Source of the DNA: Streptomyces sp. NBC_01669
GTDB taxonomy: Bacteria; Actinomycetota; Actinomycetes; Streptomycetales; Streptomycetaceae
DNA length: 64,000 nucleotides
Direction of reading: 5' to 3'
Assembly (NCBI RefSeq): GCF_026339735.1
Contig: NZ_JAPEQG010000001.1
Span: 6,532,501 to 6,596,500 of the forward strand
The position numbers were made by a program, and so were the translations under genes. The notes beneath the pieces are model-generated. The model had not been told where the DNA came from, did not search any database, and worked only from the letters and a program-made list of their open reading frames with translations. Positions within the stretch are counted from its first letter, which is position 1, and the number at the start of each line of letters is the position of its first letter. Below are positions 1-7,192 of this stretch, in pieces.

Positions 1-1198
1 CCAGCTCGTACAGGTCCTTGTCGATCGGCTCGGCCGGCTCGATCTTGTTCTTCACGCCGTCGAGGCCGGCCATCAGCAGAGCCGAGAAGGCCAGGTACGG
101 GTTGGACGACGGGTCCGGGGCGCGGAACTCGACGCGCTTGGCCTTCGGGTTCGAGCCCGTGATCGGGATACGCATCGCGGCGGAACGGTTGCGCTGCGAG
201 TAGACCATGTTGACCGGGGCCTCGAAGCCGGGGACCAGGCGGTGGTACGAGTTCACCGTCGGGTTCGTGAAGGCCAGCAGCGACGGCGCGTGCTTGAGGA
301 TGCCGCCGATGTAGTAGCGGGCGATGTCCGAGAGACCCGCGTAGCCCTGCTCGTCGTAGAACAGCGGGTCGCCGCCGGCCCACAGGGACTGGTGGACGTG
401 CATGCCCGAGCCGTTGTCGCCGAAGATCGGCTTCGGCATGAAGGTCGCGGTCTTGCCGTTGCGCCAGGCGACGTTCTTCACGATGTACTTGAAGAGCATC
501 AGGTCGTCGGCTGCGGCGAGCAGCGTGTTGAACTTGTAGTTGATCTCGGCCTGGCCGGCGGTGCCGACCTCGTGGTGCTGGCGCTCGACCTGGAGGCCGT
601 TCTTGTCCAGCTCAAGGGAGATCTCGGCACGCAGGTCGGCGAAGTGGTCGACCGGCGGGACCGGGAAGTAGCCGCCCTTGTAGCGGACCTTGTAACCCCG
701 GTTGTTCTCTTCGGAGCCGGTGTTCCAGGCGCCGGCCTCGGAGTCGATGTGGTAGAAGCTCTCGTTCGCCGACGTCTGGAAGCGGACGTTGTCGAAGACG
801 TAGAACTCGGCCTCGGGGCCGAAGTACGCGGTGTCGGCGATGCCGGTGGAGGTGAGGTACGCCTCGGCCTTCTTGGCCACGTTGCGCGGGTCACGGCTGT
901 ACTGCTCGCCGGTGATCGGGTCGTGGATGAAGAAGTTGATGTTGACGGTCTTGTCGCGGCGGAACGGGTCGACACGGGCGGTCGACAGGTCCGCGCGGAG
1001 CGCCATGTCGGACTCGTGGATGGCCTGGAAGCCGCGGATCGACGAGCCGTCGAAGGCCAGTTCCTCGGTCGGGTCGAATGCCGCTGCCGGGATGGTGAAG
1101 TGCTGCATCACACCGGGCAGGTCACAGAACCGGACATCGATGAACTTGACATCTTCGTCGGCGATGTACTTCTTCGCGTCGTCGGCGTTCTGGAACAT
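1..1198 (-). CDS. glnA: Glutamine synthetase type I (3' end outside window)
   Basis: ATP-dependent condensation of glutamate and ammonium to glutamine in the cytoplasm, the main nitrogen-assimilation step. The protein starts MFQNADDAKKYIADEDVKF, typical of Streptomyces GlnA, and 399 of about 469 codons lie in the window; the C-terminus is cut by the left edge. The ATG at 1198 is preceded by a strong AGGAGG ribosome site at about 1204-1209. Tyr397, in the context IDKDLYEL, falls exactly where GSI-beta enzymes are adenylylated, so post-translational control by GlnE is expected (family knowledge). A GlnR double box lies about 100-135 bases upstream. Very likely the housekeeping glnA rather than a paralogue, because the upstream neighbours are RDD, DUF4191 and lipA/lipB. 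Confidence 0.97.
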   Translation of the reverse strand, partial: MFQNADDAKKYIADEDVKFIDVRFCDLPGVMQHFTIPAAAFDPTEELAFDGSSIRGFQAIHESDMALRADLSTARVDPFRRDKTVNINFFIHDPITGEQYSRDPRNVAKKAEAYLTSTGIADTAYFGPEAEFYVFDNVRFQTSANESFYHIDSEAGAWNTGSEENNRGYKVRYKGGYFPVPPVDHFADLRAEISLELDKNGLQVERQHHEVGTAGQAEINYKFNTLLAAADDLMLFKYIVKNVAWRNGKTATFMPKPIFGDNGSGMHVHQSLWAGGDPLFYDEQGYAGLSDIARYYIGGILKHAPSLLAFTNPTVNSYHRLVPGFEAPVNMVYSQRNRSAAMRIPITGSNPKAKRVEFRAPDPSSNPYLAFSALLMAGLDGVKNKIEPAEPIDKDLYEL

Positions 1199-1295
1199 CC
1201 AACTCCTCCTACTCCCGGCCCGGGAGGGACGGGGTTGTAGCTCGTGGTGCGGCCAGTGCGGTGGCACACGCTGGACCCGACCATAGGCAGGCCGG

Positions 1296-1333
1296 ATTTC
1301 TCAAGCATGACCCATTTGTTTCGCCGAAGTTAA
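1296..1333 (-). promoter_or_regulatory. GlnR double box upstream of glnA
   Basis: Read on the minus strand, four 5-base sites follow each other with exact 6-base spacers: TTAAC/GTTAA-type a-site, GAAAC, GTCAT, GAAAT. This reproduces the streptomycete GlnR pattern gTnAc-n6-GaAAc-n6-gTnAc-n6-GaAAc. It lies 98-135 bases upstream of the glnA start, where GlnR activates or represses glnA according to nitrogen status (known for S. coelicolor). The regularity of the spacing makes a chance match unlikely. Confidence 0.85.
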
Positions 1334-1452
1334 CCGAGGCGGGTGTCGGCGGCACCTCGGAGGCGTACCGGGGCGGTGGCCGGGGGCCGCGTCCGCGAGC
1401 CCGGAGGGCCCCACCCGGCAGGGCGTGGAGGGGGGCGCAGTACCGTGGACGG

Positions 1453-1920
1453 GTGGACAATAGGCAAGCAATCGGATCGTGGCTCTCCGGGCCGCGTGCG
1501 GCCGCCGAGGACATGGGCGCCGATTTCGGCTACCGGGGCAAGCGGCTCGGTCTGCCCGAAGAGGGACCGGGGGCGATCGCGCCGCTCGGCCGGCGCTTCG
1601 GCGCCCTTTTCATCGACTGGGCGCTCTGCCTGCTGATCGCATACGGGCTGTTCGCTCGCGGTGACCAGCAGGCGGCCGGGAACTGGGCCCTCGGGATCTT
1701 TGTCGTGCTGAGTGTGCTCACTGTCGGGACCGTCGGCTGTACGCCGGGCAAGCGCATCCTGGGTATCCGTGTCGTCGGCGAGGGCGGCGGTCGGCTCGGT
1801 CTCGGGCGGGTGATCATCCGGAGCGTGCTGCTGTGCCTGGCGATTCCGGCTCTGGTCTGGGACCGCGACGGGCGCGGGCTGCACGACCGGCTCTCGCGCG
1901 CCGTGCAGGTGCGGATCTGA
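1453..1920 (+). CDS. RDD family membrane protein
   Basis: Small integral membrane protein of 155 residues with an RDD domain. The RDD fold begins near residue 45 (LGRRFGALFIDWALCLLIAYGLF, shown here only in outline), with three hydrophobic segments at roughly 48-68, 78-97 and 120-140 and the typical C-terminal WDRDGRGLHDRLS signature. The GTG at 1453 is chosen because the frame further upstream reads through the glnA promoter and is low-complexity. It is divergent from glnA and convergent with the DUF4191 gene. The function of RDD proteins is varied (transport, stress tolerance); nothing here narrows it. Confidence 0.85.
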   Translation: MDNRQAIGSWLSGPRAAAEDMGADFGYRGKRLGLPEEGPGAIAPLGRRFGALFIDWALCLLIAYGLFARGDQQAAGNWALGIFVVLSVLTVGTVGCTPGKRILGIRVVGEGGGRLGLGRVIIRSVLLCLAIPALVWDRDGRGLHDRLSRAVQVRI

Positions 1921-1946
1921 GAGCGGTCCGGCGAGGCGGAGATGTG

Positions 1947-1991
1947 AAGAGGGCGGGCTGCGAACCTCAGTGGTTCGCAGCCCGCCCTCTT
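1947..1991. terminator. Bidirectional hairpin terminator
   Basis: A 20-base arm starting AAGAGGGCGGGCTGCGAACC pairs perfectly with its complement after a 5-base loop. It sits between the convergent RDD and DUF4191 genes and probably stops transcription from both sides. Confidence 0.85.
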
Positions 1992-2010
1992 GTGCGTCGA
2001 GTGTGTGGCG

Positions 2011-2718
2011 TCAGCGCATCTTGCCGCCGCGCGGCATCCGCATGCCCTTCGGCATCGGGCCCTTCGGCAGTGGCATGTTGCTCATCAGGTCGCCCATCGC
2101 CCGCAGCCGGTCGTTGGCCGCCGTCACCTGCGGGCCGGTCAGGACCCGCGGCAACTTCAGCATCTTGGTGCGGACCTTCTTCAGCGGCACCTGGCCCTCG
2201 CCGTTGCCGACGATGATGTCGTGCACGGGTACGTCCACGAGGATGCGGGCCATCTTCTTCTTCTCGGCCGCCAGCAGGAGCTTGACCCGGTTCGGGTTGC
2301 CCTCGCCCACCAGCACGATGCCCGCCTTGCCGACGGCCCGGTGGACGACGTCCTGGCTGCGGTTCATCGCTACCGCCGGAGTTGTGGTCCAGCCGCGGCC
2401 CACGCGGTCCAGCACCGCCGCCGCAGCGCCCGGCTGTCCCTCCATCTGGCCGAAGGCCGCCCGCTCGGCACGCCGCCCGAAGACGATCGCCATCGCGAGG
2501 AGGGCCAGCACGAAGCCCAGGATGCCCAGGTAGATCGGGTAGTCGATCAAGAAGCCGATGGCGAGGAGGACACCGAAGGTGACGATTCCCACACCCGCGA
2601 CGACAAGACCGATCTTGGGGTCGGCCCGCCGGGTCATCTTGTAGGTCAGGGCGATCTGCTTGAGCCGCCCCGCGTTCTCGGCGCTGTCCGCGCCGTCAGT
2701 GTTTGCCTTCCTCGCCAT
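2011..2718 (-). CDS. DUF4191 family membrane protein
   Basis: 235-residue protein of the actinobacterial DUF4191 family. Two adjacent transmembrane segments are visible at about 37-58 and 62-84, followed by a cytoplasmic domain and a basic, Gly/Pro/Met-rich tail (residues ~215-235). The start MARKANTDG is the only ATG that keeps the family N-terminus. It is conserved between glnA and lipA in streptomycetes (from memory). Biochemical function is unknown. The gene lies just downstream of the small GlnR-linked ORF on the same strand (19-base gap), so the two may be co-transcribed. Confidence 0.85.
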   Translation of the reverse strand: MARKANTDGADSAENAGRLKQIALTYKMTRRADPKIGLVVAGVGIVTFGVLLAIGFLIDYPIYLGILGFVLALLAMAIVFGRRAERAAFGQMEGQPGAAAAVLDRVGRGWTTTPAVAMNRSQDVVHRAVGKAGIVLVGEGNPNRVKLLLAAEKKKMARILVDVPVHDIIVGNGEGQVPLKKVRTKMLKLPRVLTGPQVTAANDRLRAMGDLMSNMPLPKGPMPKGMRMPRGGKMR

Positions 2719-2737
2719 GTACTGAAGTTTACGTGGC

Positions 2738-2938
2738 CTAGGAGCGGTGGTCGGCCACGGCCTCCAGTACGTACTCGGTCTCGACCCGGTCCTTGGCGCG
2801 GCGGCGGTCCTCGAGGACGGCCGTCCAGGCGTTGCGGCGGGCGGTGCGCTGGCCGCTGCTCAGCAGCAGCGACTCGACGGCGCGGAGAGCATCGGTGACG
2901 GACGGAATGGCGGTGGCGCGTACCGGCACGGCCTGCAT
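2738..2938 (-). CDS. Small SCO2195-type GlnR-linked protein
   Basis: 66-residue protein starting MQAVPVRATAIPSVTDAL, soluble, charged, probably helical (residues 12-60). It matches what I remember of the SCO2195 family, annotated as GlnR-regulated in streptomycetes. Its upstream region (about 3072-3113) contains several GlnR-like pentamers at 11-base spacing. Location next to glnA-linked genes fits a nitrogen role, but the molecular function is unknown. The start is the first ATG; the preceding GGGGACTTCC-rich stretch contains a weak ribosome site. Confidence 0.75.
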   Translation of the reverse strand: MQAVPVRATAIPSVTDALRAVESLLLSSGQRTARRNAWTAVLEDRRRAKDRVETEYVLEAVADHRS

Positions 2939-3071
2939 CGTGGAAGTCCCCTCGGAACGGATGCGCGGAGTGAGTGGGTTACAGGAGTTGCTTGCGCGGG
3001 CTGGAGACGGTGAGCAGTGGCGGCGGCAGCCGTGAGAACCACTGCGCTGCGTGCATCCAGAGTCACTGCTC

Positions 3072-3113
3072 GGTGTTACCAGCGCATGACCTTTCGGTCA
3101 AACACCAATGAAA
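3072..3113 (-). promoter_or_regulatory. Probable GlnR-binding region
   Basis: On the plus strand CAAAC-n6-GAAAC occurs at about 3099-3114, and on the minus strand GTCAT-n6-GTAAC lies next to it. These fit one a/b pair of the GlnR pattern in each direction but are less regular than the glnA box. The position, 130-175 bases before the 66-residue gene, and the reported GlnR control of its family support the call. Confidence 0.45.
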
Positions 3114-3137
3114 CCTTGATATGAGCGCCGCGCACGC

Positions 3138-3189
3138 CGACGCGGCCCATACGCGTCCCCGACCTGCGGGGAGCGTATGGGCCGCGTCG
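3138..3189. terminator. lipA terminator hairpin
   Basis: Arms beginning CGACGCGGCCCATACGC pair with their complement around an 18-base loop that itself contains a short CCCC/GGGG pairing. It starts 55 bases beyond the lipA stop codon. Confidence 0.8.
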
Positions 3190-3243
3190 ATTCAGCCAGT
3201 ACCGTTCAGTAGCTTCTTGTGCCCGGATTCACACAGCCCGGGT

Positions 3244-4209
3244 TCAGGCAGTGGGCGCGGTCGTGGCAGCGCCGCGCCGCTCGATCGCCTGCTGGAAGAG
3301 CCGTCCGGCCCGGTACGAGGAACGGACCAGCGGCCCGGACATCACACCGGAGTAGCCGATCTCGTCGGCCTCCTCCTTCAGCTCCACGAACTCGTGCGGC
3401 TTCACCCAGCGCTCGACCGGGTGGTGGCGCACGGAGGGCCGCAGGTACTGCGTGATCGTGATGAGCTCGCAACCGGCGTCGTAGAGGTCCTGGAGCGCCT
3501 CGCTCACTTCCTCGCGGGTCTCGCCCATACCGAGGATGAGGTTCGACTTGGTCACCAGCCCGGCCTCGCGGGCCCGCGTGATGACCTCCAGGGAACGCTC
3601 GTAACGGAAACCGGGGCGGATCCGCTTGAAGATCCGCGGCACCGTCTCGACGTTGTGCGCGAGCACCTCGGGGCGCGAGGAGAAGACCTCGGCCAGCTGC
3701 TCGGGCTCCGCGTTGAAGTCGGGGATCAGCAGCTCGACCTTGGTGGCACCGGCCTCGCGCTCCGCCGTCAGCGCGTGGATCTGGCGCACGGTCTCCGCGT
3801 ACAGCCAGGCTCCGCCGTCCTCCAGGTCGTCGCGGGCGACGCCGGTGATCGTGGCGTAGTTCAGGTCCATCGTGACGACCGACTCGCCGACGCGGCGGGG
3901 CTCGTCCCGGTCCAGCGCCTGCGGCTTGCCCGTGTCGATCTGACAGAAGTCACAGCGCCGGGTGCACTGGTCACCACCGATGAGGAACGTGGCCTCACGG
4001 TCCTCCCAGCACTCGAAGATGTTCGGGCAGCCGGCCTCCTGGCACACCGTGTGCAGACCCTCGCTCTTCACGAGCTTCTGCAGCTGGTTGTACTCGGGGC
4101 CCATCTTCGCCCGGGTTTTGATCCACTCGGGCTTGCGCTCGATGGGGGTCTGGCTGTTCCGGACCTCCAGGCGCAACATCTTGCGCCCGTCGGGTGCGAC
4201 AGCGGACAC
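3244..4209 (-). CDS. lipA: Lipoyl synthase
   Basis: Radical-SAM enzyme that inserts two sulfur atoms into protein-bound octanoate to make lipoyl groups. The auxiliary 4Fe-4S cluster ligands are Cys56, Cys61 and Cys67 (CQEAGCPNIFEC) and the radical-SAM cluster ligands are Cys82, Cys86 and Cys89 (CTRRCDFC). With the GTG at 4209 the protein has 321 residues; a longer in-frame extension to 4320 reads through the intergenic region and is rejected because the GTG has a GGGAG ribosome site and the family N-terminus VSAVAPDGRKMLRLEVRNSQ. It lies 126 bases downstream of lipB on the same strand. Its products are needed by aceE/sucB-type complexes encoded 18-25 kb away. Confidence 0.97.
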   Translation of the reverse strand: MSAVAPDGRKMLRLEVRNSQTPIERKPEWIKTRAKMGPEYNQLQKLVKSEGLHTVCQEAGCPNIFECWEDREATFLIGGDQCTRRCDFCQIDTGKPQALDRDEPRRVGESVVTMDLNYATITGVARDDLEDGGAWLYAETVRQIHALTAEREAGATKVELLIPDFNAEPEQLAEVFSSRPEVLAHNVETVPRIFKRIRPGFRYERSLEVITRAREAGLVTKSNLILGMGETREEVSEALQDLYDAGCELITITQYLRPSVRHHPVERWVKPHEFVELKEEADEIGYSGVMSGPLVRSSYRAGRLFQQAIERRGAATTAPTA

Positions 4210-4335
4210 GTCCGGCTCCCTACGACTTCGATTCTTTGGCGAACACCAGGGTACGCCCGCTATTTGTGCGGTTGGGGTGTGGCCCTTGCCCCTGGGCAAC
4301 CAGGGGGTGGGCCGGGCCATTCCCGGGGCTCCGGG

Positions 4336-5133
4336 TCAGGCCGAGGCCCGGTCGATCTCCCGCGGGGCGAGCTCCGCGTTCTCCAGGACGTCCGTCAGGT
4401 GCCTCTCGACCACCGGGAGCACCTCCGCGACCGTGACGTCGCGGCCCAGCTCGTACGCGAGCGAGGTGACGCCCGCGTCGCGGATGCCGCACGGCACGAT
4501 CCGGTCGAACCAGGTGTTGTCCGGGTTCACGTTCAACGCGAAGCCGTGCATGGTCACACCCTTGGCGACCCGGATGCCGATCGCCGCCAGCTTGCGGTCC
4601 TCGCGGCGCTGACCGGCGTTGGACGGGGCGTACTCGGGGCCGTTCAGCCGCGGGTCGAACTCCTCGTCGTGCAGCCGCGGGTCGAAGTCGAGGGAGAGGC
4701 CGCCGAGCGACGGACGCTCCTCGACCGGGTCGCCGAGCACCCAGACTCCGCTGCGGCCCTCGACCCGGCTGGTCTCCAGACCGAACTCGGCAGCCGTACG
4801 GATCAGCGCGTCCTCCAGCCTGCGGACATGCGCCACGACGTCCACCGGGCGCGGCAGCTTCTGGATCGGGTAGCCGACGAGCTGCCCGGGGCCGTGCCAG
4901 GTGATCTTTCCGCCGCGGTCCACGTCGACGACCGGAGTGCCGTCCAGGGGGCGCTCACTCTCGGTCGTACGGCGTCCCGCCGTGTAGACGGGCGGGTGTT
5001 CCAGCAGCAGACAGGTGTCGGGAACCGTGTCCTCGAACCGGGCCGCGTGCACCTCGCGCTGCTTCTGCCAGGCCTCCTGGTAGTCGACAGCTTCCTTGCC
5101 GAATCCCAGCCGGACGAACCGAAGCTCACTCAC
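4336..5133 (-). CDS. lipB: Lipoyl(octanoyl) transferase
   Basis: Transfers octanoyl groups from acyl carrier protein to lipoyl domains, the step before LipA. The 265-residue protein has the conserved catalytic lysine (Lys181 in KLAAIGIRV) and catalytic cysteine (Cys215 in IVPCGIRDAG), plus the THWGPG-like motif around residue 79. A charged insertion at about 136-178, absent from enterobacterial LipB, is common in actinomycetes. The ATG start at 5133 gives MSELRFVRLGFG. It is the first gene of the lipB-lipA pair and is divergent from the large regulator gene. Confidence 0.96.
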   Translation of the reverse strand: MSELRFVRLGFGKEAVDYQEAWQKQREVHAARFEDTVPDTCLLLEHPPVYTAGRRTTESERPLDGTPVVDVDRGGKITWHGPGQLVGYPIQKLPRPVDVVAHVRRLEDALIRTAAEFGLETSRVEGRSGVWVLGDPVEERPSLGGLSLDFDPRLHDEEFDPRLNGPEYAPSNAGQRREDRKLAAIGIRVAKGVTMHGFALNVNPDNTWFDRIVPCGIRDAGVTSLAYELGRDVTVAEVLPVVERHLTDVLENAELAPREIDRASA

Positions 5134-5209
5134 GGAGATGCCTCCCTACTTGCGGTACCGGGAGCCGGGGGGTGCCCCGGAACCACGTCACCATGCACTG
5201 ATTCGCGCC

Positions 5210-5248
5210 CCGGGCCACTGTACGACCGCCCCGGGAGCGGTGGCCCGG
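5210..5248. repeat. Inverted repeat in the lipB/regulator divergent region
   Basis: Arms CCGGGCCAC and GTGGCCCGG, 9 bases each, flank a 21-base GC-rich spacer. It lies between two divergent starts, so it could be an operator or part of a leader hairpin; nothing in the sequence decides. Confidence 0.4.
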
Positions 5249-5398
5249 CAGGTTGTTCCCGTCAGTACCACCCCCAATCCTCACACGATCGGATGAATGT
5301 GAAGCGAAGGAGACTGCGACCGCCGTAGGGCCCGCTAAATTCGCGCCGTTCCATAAGGGCTGCCCACGCGGCCCCGAAGGCAGGAGACCGTACAGCAC

Positions 5399-7075
5399 AT
5401 GTCGGAACGACCTCCGCAGCGCACCCCCAACCGCCGGCTCGCCTCGCTCATCACCGAAGCCGGATTCTCGAACGCCGGTCTCGCCCGCCGGGTGGACCAG
5501 CTCGGCCTCGAACACGGCCTGGATCTGCGCTACGACAAGACCTCCGTGACTCGCTGGCTGCGCGGCCAGCAACCGCGCGGGACCACCCCCGCACTGATCG
5601 CCGAGGTCTTCACCCGGCGGCTCGGGCGCCGGCTCTCCGCGCAGGACCTGGGCCTCGACGCGTGTGCGCCCGTATACGCCGGTCTGGAGTTCGCCGCCAC
5701 TCCGGCCGAGGCGGTGGACATCGTCAGCGGCCTGTGGCGGAAGGACTCGGGCAGCCATGCGGAGGTGCGCAAGATCGCCTTCACCCCGGCCGGGCTCGTG
5801 GTGCCCAGCCGCGACTGGCTGATCGGACGGGCCGACGAGTGGGTGGGGCGGGGGAGCGAGACGGCTGCCCCCGGCGGGGGCAGCGGGACCCAGGCGGCGC
5901 CGGTGCTCGGTGCGCAGCGCGGGCCGGTGGGGGCCAACGGGTCCCGTGGTTCGCACGCCGGGGCGCACGCCACGGCCCACGCGGGGGTGCATGGATCGCA
6001 CGGGGCGAGCGGGCCCGGGGGCCGATACGGCGCCCGGGCGCCCGCGCCCGCCAGGCCCTCCGGGCCCGCCGCGTCGCCCTCCGCCTCCGCCGGGCCTTCG
6101 GTGCATCTCGTGCCGCCGGCAACCGGTGCCCCCGGCGTCCCCCGGCAGCGGCAGTCCGACCGCGGATCCGGCCAGAAGGTCAGCAGCGGCGATGTCGCCG
6201 CCCTGCGTTCCGTAGGCGAGCTCTTCCGCACCCTCGACAACGCCTACGGCGGTGGCCACGCCCGCCAGGCCCTCGTCCGCTACCTGGAGCACGAGGCCGA
6301 GCCGATGCTCCGCGGGACGTACGGGGAGGCCACCGGACGGCGGCTCTTCTCGGCCGCCGCCGATCTGACCCGGCTGGCGGGCTGGACCTCGTACGACATC
6401 GCGGCGCACGGTCTCGCCCAGCGCTACTTCGTTCAGGCGCTGCGGCTCGCGCAGGCGGCGGGGGACCGGGCGTACGGCAGTTACGTGCTGATCACCATGA
6501 GCCGGCAGGCGGTCTATCTCGGGCACGGCAGGGAAGCCGTCCAGCTGGCGCGCGTCGCCCAGCAGGGCATCGGCTCGTCGGCGCCGCCCGTCGTGCTGGC
6601 CCTGCTGCACGCCGTCGAGGCGCGCGGGCACGGCGTGCTCGGCGAGGCCAGGACCTGCGTGGCCTCGCTGGTGCGGGCGGAACGCGCGCTGGAGACCGCC
6701 CGGTCCGGGGACGACGTACCGTACTGGGCGCGCTACTTCGACGAGGCGCAGCTCGCCGACGAGTTCGGGCACTGTCACCGCGATCTGCAGCAGTACCGGG
6801 CCGCCGCCCAGCACGCGGAGCGCTCGCTGCAGCTGCGCGCCCCGGGGTACGCCCGGAGCAGGTTGTTCTGCCGGGTGGTGCTGGCGTCCGCCCGGCTCGG
6901 GCTCGGTGAGCTCGACCAGGCGTGTCTGCTCGGCGCGGAGGCGGCCCAGCAGGCGGCGGAGATGAGGTCGGTTCGGGCGACGGAGTACGTACGGGACTTC
7001 GAGCGCCGCCTTGAGCCGTACCGGGACGCGGCTGCGGTACGCGGATACCGGGACCGGGTCGCGGCCCTCGGGTGA
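5399..7075 (+). CDS. Large helix-turn-helix/TPR-type transcriptional regulator
   Basis: 558-residue protein of the streptomycete family that joins an N-terminal DNA-binding region to tetratricopeptide-like helices (NsdA-like group). Residues about 10-60 (RRLASLITEAGFSNAGLARR onwards) look like a helix-turn-helix that ends in a TSVTRWLRGQ recognition region. Residues about 145-265 are low-complexity, rich in Gly, Ala, His and Pro, followed by an alpha-helical repeat domain (about 265-555) with regularly spaced Ala/Leu/Arg helices. A GGAGACC ribosome site precedes the ATG. It is divergent from lipB. Target genes are unknown; developmental or antibiotic control is typical of relatives. Confidence 0.75.
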   Translation: MSERPPQRTPNRRLASLITEAGFSNAGLARRVDQLGLEHGLDLRYDKTSVTRWLRGQQPRGTTPALIAEVFTRRLGRRLSAQDLGLDACAPVYAGLEFAATPAEAVDIVSGLWRKDSGSHAEVRKIAFTPAGLVVPSRDWLIGRADEWVGRGSETAAPGGGSGTQAAPVLGAQRGPVGANGSRGSHAGAHATAHAGVHGSHGASGPGGRYGARAPAPARPSGPAASPSASAGPSVHLVPPATGAPGVPRQRQSDRGSGQKVSSGDVAALRSVGELFRTLDNAYGGGHARQALVRYLEHEAEPMLRGTYGEATGRRLFSAAADLTRLAGWTSYDIAAHGLAQRYFVQALRLAQAAGDRAYGSYVLITMSRQAVYLGHGREAVQLARVAQQGIGSSAPPVVLALLHAVEARGHGVLGEARTCVASLVRAERALETARSGDDVPYWARYFDEAQLADEFGHCHRDLQQYRAAAQHAERSLQLRAPGYARSRLFCRVVLASARLGLGELDQACLLGAEAAQQAAEMRSVRATEYVRDFERRLEPYRDAAAVRGYRDRVAALG

Positions 7076-7128
7076 TCCCTCCCGCGTGACCACGGATGAC
7101 GCTTCCGCGTGACTCCTGCGCGCGACAG

Positions 7129-7179
7129 AACGGGTGGTGGCCCGGACCGGGAGCGATCGGTCCGGGCCACCACCCGTTT
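7129..7179. terminator. Bidirectional hairpin terminator
   Basis: Arms ACGGGTGGTGGCCCGGACCG and the complement flank an 8-base loop, between the convergent regulator gene and the fucosidase gene. Confidence 0.85.
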
Positions 7180-7192
7180 CGGCAGGGCTTTC

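Larger units (their letters stand above)
2939..3243. other. 305-base gene-free stretch between lipA and the small GlnR-linked gene
   Basis: Contains the promoter of the 66-residue gene, a cluster of GlnR-like pentamers and the lipA terminator hairpin (separate entries). No other reading frame with coding character was seen on either strand. Confidence 0.7.

Noticed and set aside
18..203. Short open frame at the left edge
   Set aside because: Antisense to glnA, which encodes a continuous conserved protein including Tyr397.
3121..5328. Plus-strand frame opposite lipA and lipB
   Set aside because: Both minus-strand genes have complete motifs; the antisense frame has none.
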